A stretch of DNA of 64,000 bases, from contig UCMS01000006.1 of the NCBI GenBank assembly GCA_900473805.1, positions 231,734 to 295,733 on the forward strand, written 5' to 3'. Both the position numbers and the translations under genes were made by a program. Of the stretch, positions 32,217-40,502 are shown piece by piece (positions within the stretch are counted from its first letter, which is position 1; each line of letters starts with the position of its first letter). The stretch comes from Hyphomicrobiales bacterium (lineage in GTDB: Bacteria > Pseudomonadota > Alphaproteobacteria > Rhizobiales > Rhizobiaceae). The notes beneath the pieces are model-generated. The model did no database searches. It worked only from the letters and a program-made list of their open reading frames with translations, and had not been told where the DNA came from.

Positions 32217-33209
32217 TCATGGGATCAGCACGATCTTGCCCTGGATATGGCCCTTTTCCGCACGCTCGTGAGCCTCGCGCGCGGCAGACAGCGGAAAGGT
32301 GCTGTCGATCACAACCCGGATTCGCCGGTCATCCAGCAAGGGCGCGAGTTCAGCCAATTGCCCACCATGCGAGCGGACTTGCGTCGTAGAGACGGTCAAC
32401 CCGAGACGGGCCGCCTCGTCCGCCTCGGCGAATCCGAGCGGATAGACCGGAAAAAGCGCCCCGCCCGGCTTCAGCGTTTGCAGGAACCGTGCGGTAGCCG
32501 GCCCACCGACAGCATCCACCACCAGATCGAGATCCCGGATCGTCGTCGAGTCATTTTGGGTGTAGTCGATAAAGACATCCGCCCCGAGCTCCCTCAACAA
32601 GGCTTCGTTTCGACCTGATGCGACGGCGGTGACATGGGCGCCCTTGAGCTTCGCCACCTGAACGGCGAGGTGCCCCACTCCACCCGCTGCGCCATTGATC
32701 AGCACACGCCGACCTTCGAGCGGCACCGGCCGATGCGGTTCGGCCTGCAGCGGGTTCGGCCGACTATGCCCGACATCGACAAGGAACTGCCAGGCCGTCA
32801 AAAGTGACATCGGTGCCGCCGCCGCATGGATGTGGTCGATGCCTTGGGGCTTCAGCGCAAGCTCCGTCGCCGGCACGGCGACATACTCCGCATAGGCCCT
32901 GCTCTCGGCGACGCTGAAGAACCGCACCATGGAATAGACCTCGTCGCCGACGGAAAAACCGGTGACGTTGTGACCGACGCCCTCGACGGTCCCTGAGATA
33001 TCGGTACCGAGAATAATCGGGAAATCGACCTTCGGGCGCCACTCCGGCGGCAGTGCCCTGTAGCCGTCGCGCAGATACCAGTCGGGAGGATTGATGCCGA
33101 TTGCGCTGACGCGGACCAGTACCTCATCCGGTCCGATGGCCGGCATGGCCACGTCCTCGTAACGCAGGACATCCGGTCCACCGAAGGCATGGATCAACAC
33201 TGCTTTCAT
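32217..33209 (-). CDS. Zinc-independent NADPH:quinone oxidoreductase-type MDR enzyme
   Basis: About 330 residues from the ATG at 33209 (MKAVLIHAFGGPDVLRYEDV); an in-frame ATG at 33218 is equally possible. It belongs to the medium-chain dehydrogenase/reductase superfamily. Features are VLVRVSAIGINPPDWYLRDG, GTDISGTVEGVG, and the Rossmann dinucleotide motif INGAAGGVGHLAVQVAKLKGAHV (AxxGVG type typical of NADPH-quinone reductases). Zinc ligands are absent. It is divergent from a TetR gene with three operator-like repeats between them, so it is likely the TetR target. Confidence 0.9.
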   Translation of the reverse strand: MKAVLIHAFGGPDVLRYEDVAMPAIGPDEVLVRVSAIGINPPDWYLRDGYRALPPEWRPKVDFPIILGTDISGTVEGVGHNVTGFSVGDEVYSMVRFFSVAESRAYAEYVAVPATELALKPQGIDHIHAAAAPMSLLTAWQFLVDVGHSRPNPLQAEPHRPVPLEGRRVLINGAAGGVGHLAVQVAKLKGAHVTAVASGRNEALLRELGADVFIDYTQNDSTTIRDLDLVVDAVGGPATARFLQTLKPGGALFPVYPLGFAEADEAARLGLTVSTTQVRSHGGQLAELAPLLDDRRIRVVIDSTFPLSAAREAHERAEKGHIQGKIVLIP

Positions 33210-33260
33210 GCTTGTCATGATCGTCACTTTCATCATCGTAAGAGGCGTGCTACCAAATTT

Positions 33261-33316
33261 GGAGCACTGCTCCGCATTAAACGGAGCAGTGATCCACATA
33301 AGCGGAGCAATGCCCC
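33261..33316. promoter_or_regulatory. Three tandem palindromic operators between the oxidoreductase and TetR genes
   Basis: Three 13-base elements of the form GGAGCA-N-TGCTCC lie at 33261-33273 (perfect), 33283-33295 and 33304-33316 (one mismatch each in the second arm). Start-to-start spacing is 22 and 21 bases, about two helical turns. They sit between the two divergent start codons. Inferred to be binding sites of the adjacent TetR regulator. Confidence 0.75.
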
Positions 33317-33333
33317 GTTTGTCAAGGTGCGAG

Positions 33334-33891
33334 ATGAGATCTGACGCTAAAAAGAACTATGACATGATCCTTGCCGTCGCACGCGACCTCCTTACGGGCG
33401 GCAGCCCCGATGCTTCGTTGCGGGATATCGCGCGAAAGGCCGGTGTTGGAGACGGAACGCTGCACCGCCATTTCCCGACGCGCGAGGCGCTCCTTGAGGC
33501 CTTGTTGCGGGACACGTTCGACGCATTGAGCGCGAGGGCGAGGAGACTGCAAGAGGAAACGAATGCGGAAGAAGCCCTTCTCACGTGGCTACGGGAGGCC
33601 GTGGGCTCGACCAAGGACTATAGCGGTGTCATCGCAGCCATGGTGAGTGCGATCGCCGATGAACAGTCGGCGTTACACGGCTCATGCGTGACTTTGCGCA
33701 GCGCCGGCAACAGGCTGCTTGTGCGAGCCCAGACGGATGGCAGGGCCCGGGCCGATATGGATGGCGATGATCTGTTCGCGCTGATCAGCGCCCTCGCCTG
33801 GCTCGCAGAACAACCGCCTTTAGTGCCGAGATCAGACCGCCTGTTCGACATCATCGCGGATGCCATTCTGCCAGGGCGGGGGCCGCGTTAA
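33334..33891 (+). CDS. TetR-family transcriptional regulator
   Basis: About 185 residues from the ATG at 33334. The HTH (LRDIARKAGVGDGTLHRHFPTREALLEALLRDTF) is typical TetR, with the rest forming the ligand-binding helical domain (SAIADEQSALHGSCVTLRSAGNRLLVRAQ). Upstream in-frame ATGs (33310, 33208) lie within or beyond the third operator and are unlikely. It probably represses itself and the divergent oxidoreductase gene. Confidence 0.9.
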   Translation: MRSDAKKNYDMILAVARDLLTGGSPDASLRDIARKAGVGDGTLHRHFPTREALLEALLRDTFDALSARARRLQEETNAEEALLTWLREAVGSTKDYSGVIAAMVSAIADEQSALHGSCVTLRSAGNRLLVRAQTDGRARADMDGDDLFALISALAWLAEQPPLVPRSDRLFDIIADAILPGRGPR

Positions 33892-33915
33892 GCGGATTGG
33901 ACGAAGCCTGAAACC

Positions 33916-34458
33916 TCACCCCGCTCCCGTCGCCGCCGCACCCTCCTCCTCCCGCGCCAGCCCGCGCGAGCCGGCCACGCCGCGCGGAAAGCCGCTCCGG
34001 TCGCTATAATCCCGCCGCTCCCCCAGCTGCCGCGTGTGGCGCCCTCTCGCGGCACCCGCCGCCACGAAGTCGAGCAGCGTCACGCCAGCAACGAGCACGA
34101 GCGCGATCGCCACATTGTCCTGCTTCGGATTGTCGCTGCGCATGGCGGAGCCGAGCGTCACGACATCGATCGCGTCGCCGGCGAGACGGCTGGCCAGCCC
34201 CACCTCCTTGTCGACCGACAGCGTCATCATGCCCGAGCCGATCTCGCGCAGACCATAGGCCTGCACCATCGTCTCCTGGCCTTCCATGCCGAGCGCGCGG
34301 GTCAGCCGGCGCGCCCCGAACAGTTCGACCAGACCGAGCCCGATCGAGAACCAGCCGAGATTGCGTGCCAGCCGGTCGGACGACGACAAAGAACTGGGGC
34401 CCTTGGAGATGACCTTGGGATCGCCCTTGCCGCGCTTGAGAGTGTTGAAGATGGACAT
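33916..34458 (-). CDS. Hypothetical membrane protein paired with alcohol dehydrogenase
   Basis: A 180-residue protein with a polar N-terminus and about three hydrophobic stretches (NLGWFSIGLGLVELFGARRL, a stretch near residues 65-80, and NVAIALVLVAGVTLLDFVA near 115-135), then a basic Arg/Gly-rich tail. I do not recognise the family with confidence. It lies 14 bases downstream of the zinc alcohol dehydrogenase gene and is probably in the same transcript. Confidence 0.8.
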   Translation of the reverse strand: MSIFNTLKRGKGDPKVISKGPSSLSSSDRLARNLGWFSIGLGLVELFGARRLTRALGMEGQETMVQAYGLREIGSGMMTLSVDKEVGLASRLAGDAIDVVTLGSAMRSDNPKQDNVAIALVLVAGVTLLDFVAAGAARGRHTRQLGERRDYSDRSGFPRGVAGSRGLAREEEGAAATGAG

Positions 34459-34472
34459 GGGATTTCCTCCGG

Positions 34473-35648
34473 TTACGGCTTCAGAACGACCTTGATGCAG
34501 CTGTCCTGCTTGTCGCGGAACACCTTGTACATCTCGGGCCCCTCTTCGAGGCCCACGCTGTGGGTGATGACGAAGGACGGATCGAGCTGCCCCTCCTCGA
34601 TCCGCCGAACGAGATCCTCGGTCCAGCGCTTCACATGCGTCTGGCCCATGCGAAAACTCAGCCCCTTGTTCATCGCCATGCCGAGCGGCAGCTTGTCGAT
34701 GAGGCCGCTATAGACGCCCGGAATGGAAATGATCCCGCCCGGACGGCAGACATAGATCATTTCGCGCAGCACATGCGGCCGGTCGTTTTCCATCAGCATC
34801 ATCTGCATGGCACGATCCATGATACTGTCTGGATGACTGGTCGAGACGTGGCTCTCCATGCCGACAGCATCGATGCATTTCTCCGGCCCCTTGCCCCGGG
34901 TCAGCTCGTTCAGCCGCTCGATGACACTCTCTTCCTTGAAGTTAATGGTGATTGCCCCGCCGGCCTCCGCCATCGACAGCCGCTCCGGCAGATAGTCGAT
35001 CGCCACCACCTGAGCGGCACCGAGCAACACGGCGCTGCGGATCGCCATCTGGCCGACCGGCCCGCAGCCCCAGATCACAACCGTATCCGTGGGTTCGATG
35101 TCGCATTGCACCGCCGCCTGCCAACCCGTCGGCAGGATGTCGCTCAAAAACAGCGCCTGTTCGTCGCTCATGCTGTCGGGCACCTTGATATGGGTGCTGT
35201 CGGCATAGGGCACGCGCAGATATTCCGCCTGCCCGCCCGGATAACCGCCGGTCAGATGCGTGTAGCCGAACAGGCCGCCGGTCGCGTGGCCGAAAACCTT
35301 GTCCGCCAGCTCCTTCTTGCGGTTCGACCGCTCACAAACCGAGAAATTGCCGCGCCGGCACTGATCGCATTCGCCGCAGCTGATGGTGAAGGGAATGACC
35401 ACGCGGTCGCCCTTCTTCAACTTGCCGTTCATGCCGGAGCCCACCTCGACCACCTCCCCCATGGTCTCGTGACCCATGATGTCGCCGGGCATCATCGCCG
35501 GGATGAAGTTGTGGAAGAGATGCAGGTCCGATCCGCAGATCGCGCAACTCGTCACCTTGATGATGGCATCTCTGGGTTCCTCGATCTCGGGATCCGAAAC
35601 CTGGTCACACCGGATGTCTTCTTTGCCGTGCCAAACCAATGCGCGCAT
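34473..35648 (-). CDS. Zinc-dependent alcohol dehydrogenase (formaldehyde-dehydrogenase-like)
   Basis: A 391-residue MDR enzyme. Catalytic-zinc region CAICGSDLHLFH and GHETMGEV, structural-zinc cysteines in CGECDQCRRGNFSVC, and the Rossmann VIWGCGPVGQMAIRSAVLLGA are all present. The length and segments such as HPDSIMDRAMQMMLMENDRPHVLREMIYVCRPGG place it near glutathione-independent formaldehyde dehydrogenases, but the substrate is not certain. Followed by a membrane protein gene. Confidence 0.93.
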   Translation of the reverse strand: MRALVWHGKEDIRCDQVSDPEIEEPRDAIIKVTSCAICGSDLHLFHNFIPAMMPGDIMGHETMGEVVEVGSGMNGKLKKGDRVVIPFTISCGECDQCRRGNFSVCERSNRKKELADKVFGHATGGLFGYTHLTGGYPGGQAEYLRVPYADSTHIKVPDSMSDEQALFLSDILPTGWQAAVQCDIEPTDTVVIWGCGPVGQMAIRSAVLLGAAQVVAIDYLPERLSMAEAGGAITINFKEESVIERLNELTRGKGPEKCIDAVGMESHVSTSHPDSIMDRAMQMMLMENDRPHVLREMIYVCRPGGIISIPGVYSGLIDKLPLGMAMNKGLSFRMGQTHVKRWTEDLVRRIEEGQLDPSFVITHSVGLEEGPEMYKVFRDKQDSCIKVVLKP

Positions 35649-35816
35649 CTGGGTCTCCTCATTGCGGGGCGGTGACGAAGTGGTTCGAAGGGACTGTCCT
35701 GCCCCTCACCGCTCCGCCTGGTTCCTGCCCAACAGTCCCGCGCTCGATCGGTTCCGCAAAAAATCCGCCCGCCCCGCCTCTCGACAGCAGCTCCCTGACG
35801 CGCCACACTCCCGCCC

Positions 35817-36260
35817 ATGACGACGTCCCTCAGCCTCTCCGACACCGTGCCAGATGCCGCCCGCGACACCATCCTCGCCGGCATCCGCGCCCACAACGAC
35901 ACCCTGCTCGGCCCGACCGACCGCAAGGACCTCTTCATCCCGATCACGGCAGAGAACGGGAGCGTCGATGGCGGCCTGATCGGCTATACCGGTCGAGGTT
36001 GGCTATACGTGGAGCTGCTCTTCGTCCCCGAACGTCTGCGCGGAGAGGGCATGGCGGGGAAACTTCTGGCATTGGCCGAAGAGGAAGCGCGGGCGCGCGG
36101 CTGCATCGGCGCCAATATCGACACGATCAACCCGGTCGCCCGCCGCGCTTATGAGCGGGCAGGCTACCGGGTCTTCGGTCGCATCGAGAATTTTGCGAAA
36201 GGCCACGATATCTGCTGGCTGATCAAGCGCTTTGAGGAAGTCGCTGACAAAGCACGCTGA
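35817..36260 (+). CDS. GNAT-family N-acetyltransferase
   Basis: A 147-residue GNAT. The acetyl-CoA site is ERLRGEGMAGKLLALAEEEARARG (R-x-x-G-x-G/A) followed by IDTINPVARRAYERAGYRVFG, with AYERAGY at the C-terminal motif. Substrate unknown. ATG at 35817. Confidence 0.88.
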   Translation: MTTSLSLSDTVPDAARDTILAGIRAHNDTLLGPTDRKDLFIPITAENGSVDGGLIGYTGRGWLYVELLFVPERLRGEGMAGKLLALAEEEARARGCIGANIDTINPVARRAYERAGYRVFGRIENFAKGHDICWLIKRFEEVADKAR

Positions 36261-36282
36261 CGTCGATGTCTGCCGCGCCGGC

Positions 36283-36369
36283 TTAAAAGATCAACTTCAG
36301 AAACAGGACGACCACGATCAACCCGATCAGAAAAATTGCGCCGATCGTGCCCCCGATAAACTTCAACAT
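36283..36369 (-). CDS. 28-residue single-helix membrane peptide
   Basis: The reading frame starts at an ATG at 36369 and stops at 36283. It opens MLKFIGG, is almost entirely hydrophobic (Ile, Leu, Val, Phe, Gly), and ends LFLKLIF, so it should form one membrane helix with a lysine near each end. AGGAG lies eight bases before the ATG, a strong ribosome site. The gene is too short for routine gene calling. Function unknown. Confidence 0.65.
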   Translation of the reverse strand: MLKFIGGTIGAIFLIGLIVVVLFLKLIF

Positions 36370-36453
36370 CTCGTCTTCTCCTGTCATTGCAAGTGCTGAC
36401 AGGGGAACAGGTTGCGGCGCGAATGGTTCCGTATACGAAAACGGGCCTCTGCC

Positions 36454-37023
36454 TCAGGCCGATGCGTAGACCTTGTCTGTTTGCGCGGCCTCAAGGACCG
36501 GCGTTTCCACCGCGACCGCCTTGCAGTCCCGCCACGCAATCACACCCTTCAGCCGCTTATGCACGTCGCCCACCAGCGGCACGACCAGCACCCGGTTCGG
36601 ATCGACCGGCCCCGGGAACTCCAGCGCCTTATACGCCACTTTCTCGAAGCCGAGCGGCATGTAATACGGCGGGTCACCGATCAGGATCACGCCTTCCGAA
36701 CCCTTACGCCGCGCCGATTCGATCGCAATCCGCACGAGTTCGCGGCCAATGCCCCGGTTCTTGTGGGAGGGCCGAACGGCCAGCGGTCCGAGCAGATGCC
36801 CCTTCACGCCTCCCGCCATCACCGGCGTCATGCGCACCGAGGCGATCGTCTCGCCATTGTCGGCGCAGATATAGGAGAGCGACCGGTCATGCGGGCCCTG
36901 CTCGCGGATCCGCGCAGCCGCGCGGGTATGCCGGCCGGGTCCAAACGCTTCTTCGTTGATGAGTTCGATGACAGCGTCGTGCGACGCATCCTCGGTGAGG
37001 TAGACAAGCCCAAAGTTTTTCAT
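36454..37023 (-). CDS. GNAT-family N-acetyltransferase
   Basis: About 189 residues from the ATG at 37023 (MKNFGLVYLTEDASHDAV). GNAT features: LLGPLAVRPSHKNRGIGRELVRIAIESARRKGSEGVILIGDPPYYMPLGFEKVAYKALEFPGP. This N-acetyltransferase type (YhbS-like) is common in rhizobia. Substrate unknown. An ATG at 37053 would add a short unlikely leader. Confidence 0.9.
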   Translation of the reverse strand: MKNFGLVYLTEDASHDAVIELINEEAFGPGRHTRAAARIREQGPHDRSLSYICADNGETIASVRMTPVMAGGVKGHLLGPLAVRPSHKNRGIGRELVRIAIESARRKGSEGVILIGDPPYYMPLGFEKVAYKALEFPGPVDPNRVLVVPLVGDVHKRLKGVIAWRDCKAVAVETPVLEAAQTDKVYASA

Positions 37024-37271
37024 GGATGACCGAAACCAGCAGACAGACAGCAAAAAAGGTTCACGCGCCTTGCGGCGTTCATGAGCATCAGCGTCGTCGT
37101 GGGTTCCGTGCGAAGGTCATCGGGGGCTTTCTTCCGTAAAGGTTTTTCCCGATAGCAGCAAAATTTCCGCGCGTCCAACGGAAAACGCACTGTTCATCGC
37201 AACGCCCCTCGCAATCGCGCCGAAGAGCCGTATCTTCCCCCGCAAGTGAGAAACAAAAAAAGGAGCGTGCC

Positions 37272-38255
37272 ATGGGCAGGCTGGTAGACGGCGTCTGGCA
37301 GGACGTCTGGTACGACACGAAATCGACCTCGGGCCATTTCAAGCGGGCGGATTCGAGCTTTCGCAACTGGGTAACCGCCGATGGTTCTGCCGGTCCCTCG
37401 GGCAAGGGCGGCTTCAAGGCAGAGGCCGGCCGCTATCATCTCTACGTCTCCTATGCCTGCCCCTGGGCGCACCGCACGCTGATCTTCCGCGCCCTGAAAG
37501 GCCTGGAGGACCTGATCTCGGTTTCTGTGGTCGATCCCCTGATGTTGTCGAACGGCTGGGAATTCCACGACCGCGACGGCGCGACCGTCGACCACCTCTT
37601 CGGCTCGGATTTCCTCTGGCAGGTCTATACCCGTGCCGACCCCACCTTCTCGGGCCGCGTTACGGTCCCCGTCTTGTGGGACAAGCAGCAGGGCACGATC
37701 GTCTCGAACGAAAGCTCCGAGATCATTCGCATGTTCAATTCGGCCTTCGATCACCTGACCGGCTCGACGCTCGACATGCATCCTGAGGACCTGCACGCGG
37801 ACATCGACACGATCAACACCCGCATCTACGACACCGTCAACAACGGCGTCTACAAGGCCGGCTTCGCCACCACGCAGGAGGCTTACGAAAGCGCCGTCTA
37901 TCCGCTGTTCGAGACGCTGGACTGGCTGGAAGAACGCCTGACCGACCAGCGCTATCTCTTCGGCAACCGGGTCACCGAGGCCGACTGGCGGCTCTTTACC
38001 ACGCTGGTGCGCTTCGACCCCGTCTATGTCGGCCACTTCAAGTGCAATATCCGCCGGATCGCCGACTATCCGGCACTCTCGGCCTACCTGCGCGATCTCT
38101 ATCAGACGCCGGGCGTGGCCGAGACGGTCGAGATGCGCCACATCAAGCATCACTACTATCGCAGCCACACCATGATCAATCCGACCGGCGTGGTCCCCGT
38201 CGGACCGGATTTCGATCTGACCGCAGCCCATGACAGAGACAAACTCGGCGCTTGA
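37272..38255 (+). CDS. Glutathionyl-hydroquinone reductase (Xi-class GST)
   Basis: A 327-residue omega/xi-class glutathione transferase homologous to YqjG/PcpF/ECM4. The active site CPWAHRT has the catalytic Cys63 and the N-terminal extension typical of the family, and W/Y-rich segments (WEFHDRDG, LFGNRVTEADWRLFTTLVRFDPVYVGHFKCNIRRIADYP). It reduces glutathionyl-hydroquinones. Preceded by AGGAGCGTGCC. Length normal. Confidence 0.95.
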   Translation: MGRLVDGVWQDVWYDTKSTSGHFKRADSSFRNWVTADGSAGPSGKGGFKAEAGRYHLYVSYACPWAHRTLIFRALKGLEDLISVSVVDPLMLSNGWEFHDRDGATVDHLFGSDFLWQVYTRADPTFSGRVTVPVLWDKQQGTIVSNESSEIIRMFNSAFDHLTGSTLDMHPEDLHADIDTINTRIYDTVNNGVYKAGFATTQEAYESAVYPLFETLDWLEERLTDQRYLFGNRVTEADWRLFTTLVRFDPVYVGHFKCNIRRIADYPALSAYLRDLYQTPGVAETVEMRHIKHHYYRSHTMINPTGVVPVGPDFDLTAAHDRDKLGA

Positions 38256-38258
38256 GCG

Positions 38259-38765
38259 TTACCAGTGATGGGACATCGCCGCTTCGCCACTCAGTTCGGC
38301 GAGGCGGCGACGGGTCGCCTCGGTTGCACCTTCAGGCAGCGACGCCAGATCGAAAAACCCACATTCGGCAATCTCCCGATCGGCGCTGCGCGGCGCCGTC
38401 TGCTGTACCCTCACCCGATAGAGCAGCACGTGATCGCGCCCGCTGATCCGGCCGTTGAAATAGACCTGGAAGAGACTGGGCGCACCGAGCATTTCCAGAT
38501 TGCCCTCCTCCCGCAACTCCTTCGCCAGCGCTTCGATTGCGGTCTCACCACGCTCCACGCCCCCTCCCGGCAGATGCCAACCCGGCACATAGGTGTGGCG
38601 CACCAGAAACACGCGCCCCTCGCCATCGTAACAGGCGGCCCGCACGCCGAGCGTCATGCCACGACTGAAAGCGAAATAGACATGCAGGAGCCGCACGAGG
38701 AACTTCCCCGGCCATCCCAGCCTTTCATCACTGGGCGTGTCCGCCCTGTTCACGGCTGGTGTCAT
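38259..38765 (-). CDS. NUDIX hydrolase
   Basis: A 168-residue NUDIX protein with GGGVERGETAIEALAKELREEGNLEM; the REXXEEXG core is present as KELREEGN, with the second Glu kept. The VPGWHLPGGG stretch matches the family. Substrate unknown. Convergent with the hydroquinone reductase (stop-to-stop 3 bases). Confidence 0.88.
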   Translation of the reverse strand: MTPAVNRADTPSDERLGWPGKFLVRLLHVYFAFSRGMTLGVRAACYDGEGRVFLVRHTYVPGWHLPGGGVERGETAIEALAKELREEGNLEMLGAPSLFQVYFNGRISGRDHVLLYRVRVQQTAPRSADREIAECGFFDLASLPEGATEATRRRLAELSGEAAMSHHW

Positions 38766-38806
38766 TTCCCTTGCCCCTCATTCCCGCCCTCGCTAAGAGA
38801 AGCGCC

Positions 38807-39718
38807 ATGTTCAAGCTCGCGCATATATCCGATGTCCATCTCGGCCCCCTGCCGAACCTGACGATCCGGGAGCTCGCGTCCAAGCGCATCACGGGCTATG
38901 TGAACTGGCATCGCAACCGCCGCAAGCATCTTTTCCCCAATGCACTGGAAATGGTGCTCGCCAGCCTGCGCGAAGCCTCTCCGGACCATCTCGCGATCAC
39001 CGGCGATCTGGTCAATCTCGCCTCGAAACTCGAAATCCGCCTCGTCGCCGAATGGTTGAAACTGGCCGGAACCCCGCTCGACACCTCGGTCGTGCCCGGC
39101 AATCACGACGCCTATGTCCCGGGCGCCCACGACCGGGTCGTCCAATCCTGGTACGACTACATGCGCGGCGACGACGATCCGCTGATCTGGCAGGACGACT
39201 ACAAACTCTTCCCCTATATCCGCCGCCGCGGTCCGATTGCCATCATCGGCTGTTCCACCTCGATCGCGACCCCACCCTTTTCGGCCCAGGGCTATTTCAG
39301 CGGCCGGCAGGCCCGCGAAACGGCCGGCCTCCTGAAGGCCGCCGGCGAGGAAGGACTGTTCCGTGTGGTGATGATCCACCACCCGCCGATCCGCGGTGCG
39401 GCCGCCCAGCACAAGCGCATGATCGGCATCCGCCGTTTCGCCGCCGCGATCCGCACGGGTGGCGCCGAGCTGGTGCTGCACGGACATACCCACCTCAACA
39501 CGCTTTATTGGCTGGCAGATCGGGAAAAACACATCCCCGTCGTCGGCATCGCCTCGGCAAGCCAAGGCCCCGGTGCCAAGAAGCCGGCAGCGGGTTACAA
39601 TCTCTTCTCAATCGATGGCGAGGCGGGAAACTGGCAGCTCGACTGGCAGCGTTACAAGATCGAGAGCGAAGATGCGCCGCTGAAGCTGGATCACAGCGAA
39701 CGCTTGATGGGCCGCTAA
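38807..39718 (+). CDS. Metallophosphoesterase
   Basis: About 303 residues from the ATG at 38807 (MFKLAHISDVHLGPL). The calcineurin-like metal motifs are complete: SDVHLG, TGDLVN, PGNHD, and HGHTH near the end. The class includes phosphodiesterases for cyclic nucleotides and Ap4A. A longer start at 38759 is less likely. Divergent from the NUDIX gene. Confidence 0.92.
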   Translation: MFKLAHISDVHLGPLPNLTIRELASKRITGYVNWHRNRRKHLFPNALEMVLASLREASPDHLAITGDLVNLASKLEIRLVAEWLKLAGTPLDTSVVPGNHDAYVPGAHDRVVQSWYDYMRGDDDPLIWQDDYKLFPYIRRRGPIAIIGCSTSIATPPFSAQGYFSGRQARETAGLLKAAGEEGLFRVVMIHHPPIRGAAAQHKRMIGIRRFAAAIRTGGAELVLHGHTHLNTLYWLADREKHIPVVGIASASQGPGAKKPAAGYNLFSIDGEAGNWQLDWQRYKIESEDAPLKLDHSERLMGR

Positions 39719-39721
39719 GGC

Positions 39722-40498
39722 TCAGTCTTCGGCGAGAGCATCACGAAGCGCTGCCACAACCTCGTCCGGCGCCTCCTCGATGAGCATATGCCCGGCCCCT
39801 TCGACCAAGGTAGCCAACGCACCCGGCCAGATCTTCGACGCCTGATCGACCGGCAGGATTGGATCTAGCTTTCCCCATAAGAGCCGCGTCGAAATTCCAA
39901 GACCATCGAATGATGCAAGCGGCAACGTCCCCTGCCCCGTCCGACCATCTCGTTCGACCAGGAAGGAAGCGAGAATGGCCAGCAGCCGATCCACGGCGCC
40001 TGGCATGCGACGCGCCCCAGCCAGCCTTTCAAGAACGGATCGATCCGCCACATGCCCGGGTGCCACCATCGCCGCAAGTGCCGTGGCAAGCTCACCGACC
40101 TCCGCCGCCACGGCATAGCGCCCCAAGGCCTGATGATCGATATCGAAGCCGAAACCACCGGGAGCGAGAAGCGTCAGCGAGTGCAGACGGGAGGCGGCCT
40201 TCAGCGCAACAAGGCTCGCCACCGCCCCGCCCATCGAATGACCGCAGAGATGGAAGGAAGACACGCCCCGCCGGTCGAGATCGGCGAGTATCCCCTTGGC
40301 CATCACCCCGGCATGCCCGACACCATCGGCATCGAGCGAGCCTCCATGCCCTGGAAGATCATAGATGATAAGCGGCCGATCAGCATCGAACCGGCCGATG
40401 ACCGGCGCCCAGAGGGCGCCGATGCCTCCGAAGCCGTGCAAGAGCACGAGCGGAGCCTTCGCCGAGGAGCAATTCCGAACCTCGGCGAAGAGCGTCAT
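39722..40498 (-). CDS. Alpha/beta hydrolase
   Basis: A 258-residue hydrolase. Oxyanion LLHGFGG, nucleophile GHSMGGAVAS, acid LLWGKLDPILP and base GAGHMLIEEAPDEV form a complete triad. No signal peptide. The sequence lies in the esterase/C-C hydrolase range. Followed by leuA on the same strand but the leuA start is upstream, so the two share orientation only. The gene ends 3 bases from the phosphoesterase stop. Confidence 0.92.
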   Translation of the reverse strand: MTLFAEVRNCSSAKAPLVLLHGFGGIGALWAPVIGRFDADRPLIIYDLPGHGGSLDADGVGHAGVMAKGILADLDRRGVSSFHLCGHSMGGAVASLVALKAASRLHSLTLLAPGGFGFDIDHQALGRYAVAAEVGELATALAAMVAPGHVADRSVLERLAGARRMPGAVDRLLAILASFLVERDGRTGQGTLPLASFDGLGISTRLLWGKLDPILPVDQASKIWPGALATLVEGAGHMLIEEAPDEVVAALRDALAED

Positions 40499-40502
40499 GG
40501 CG

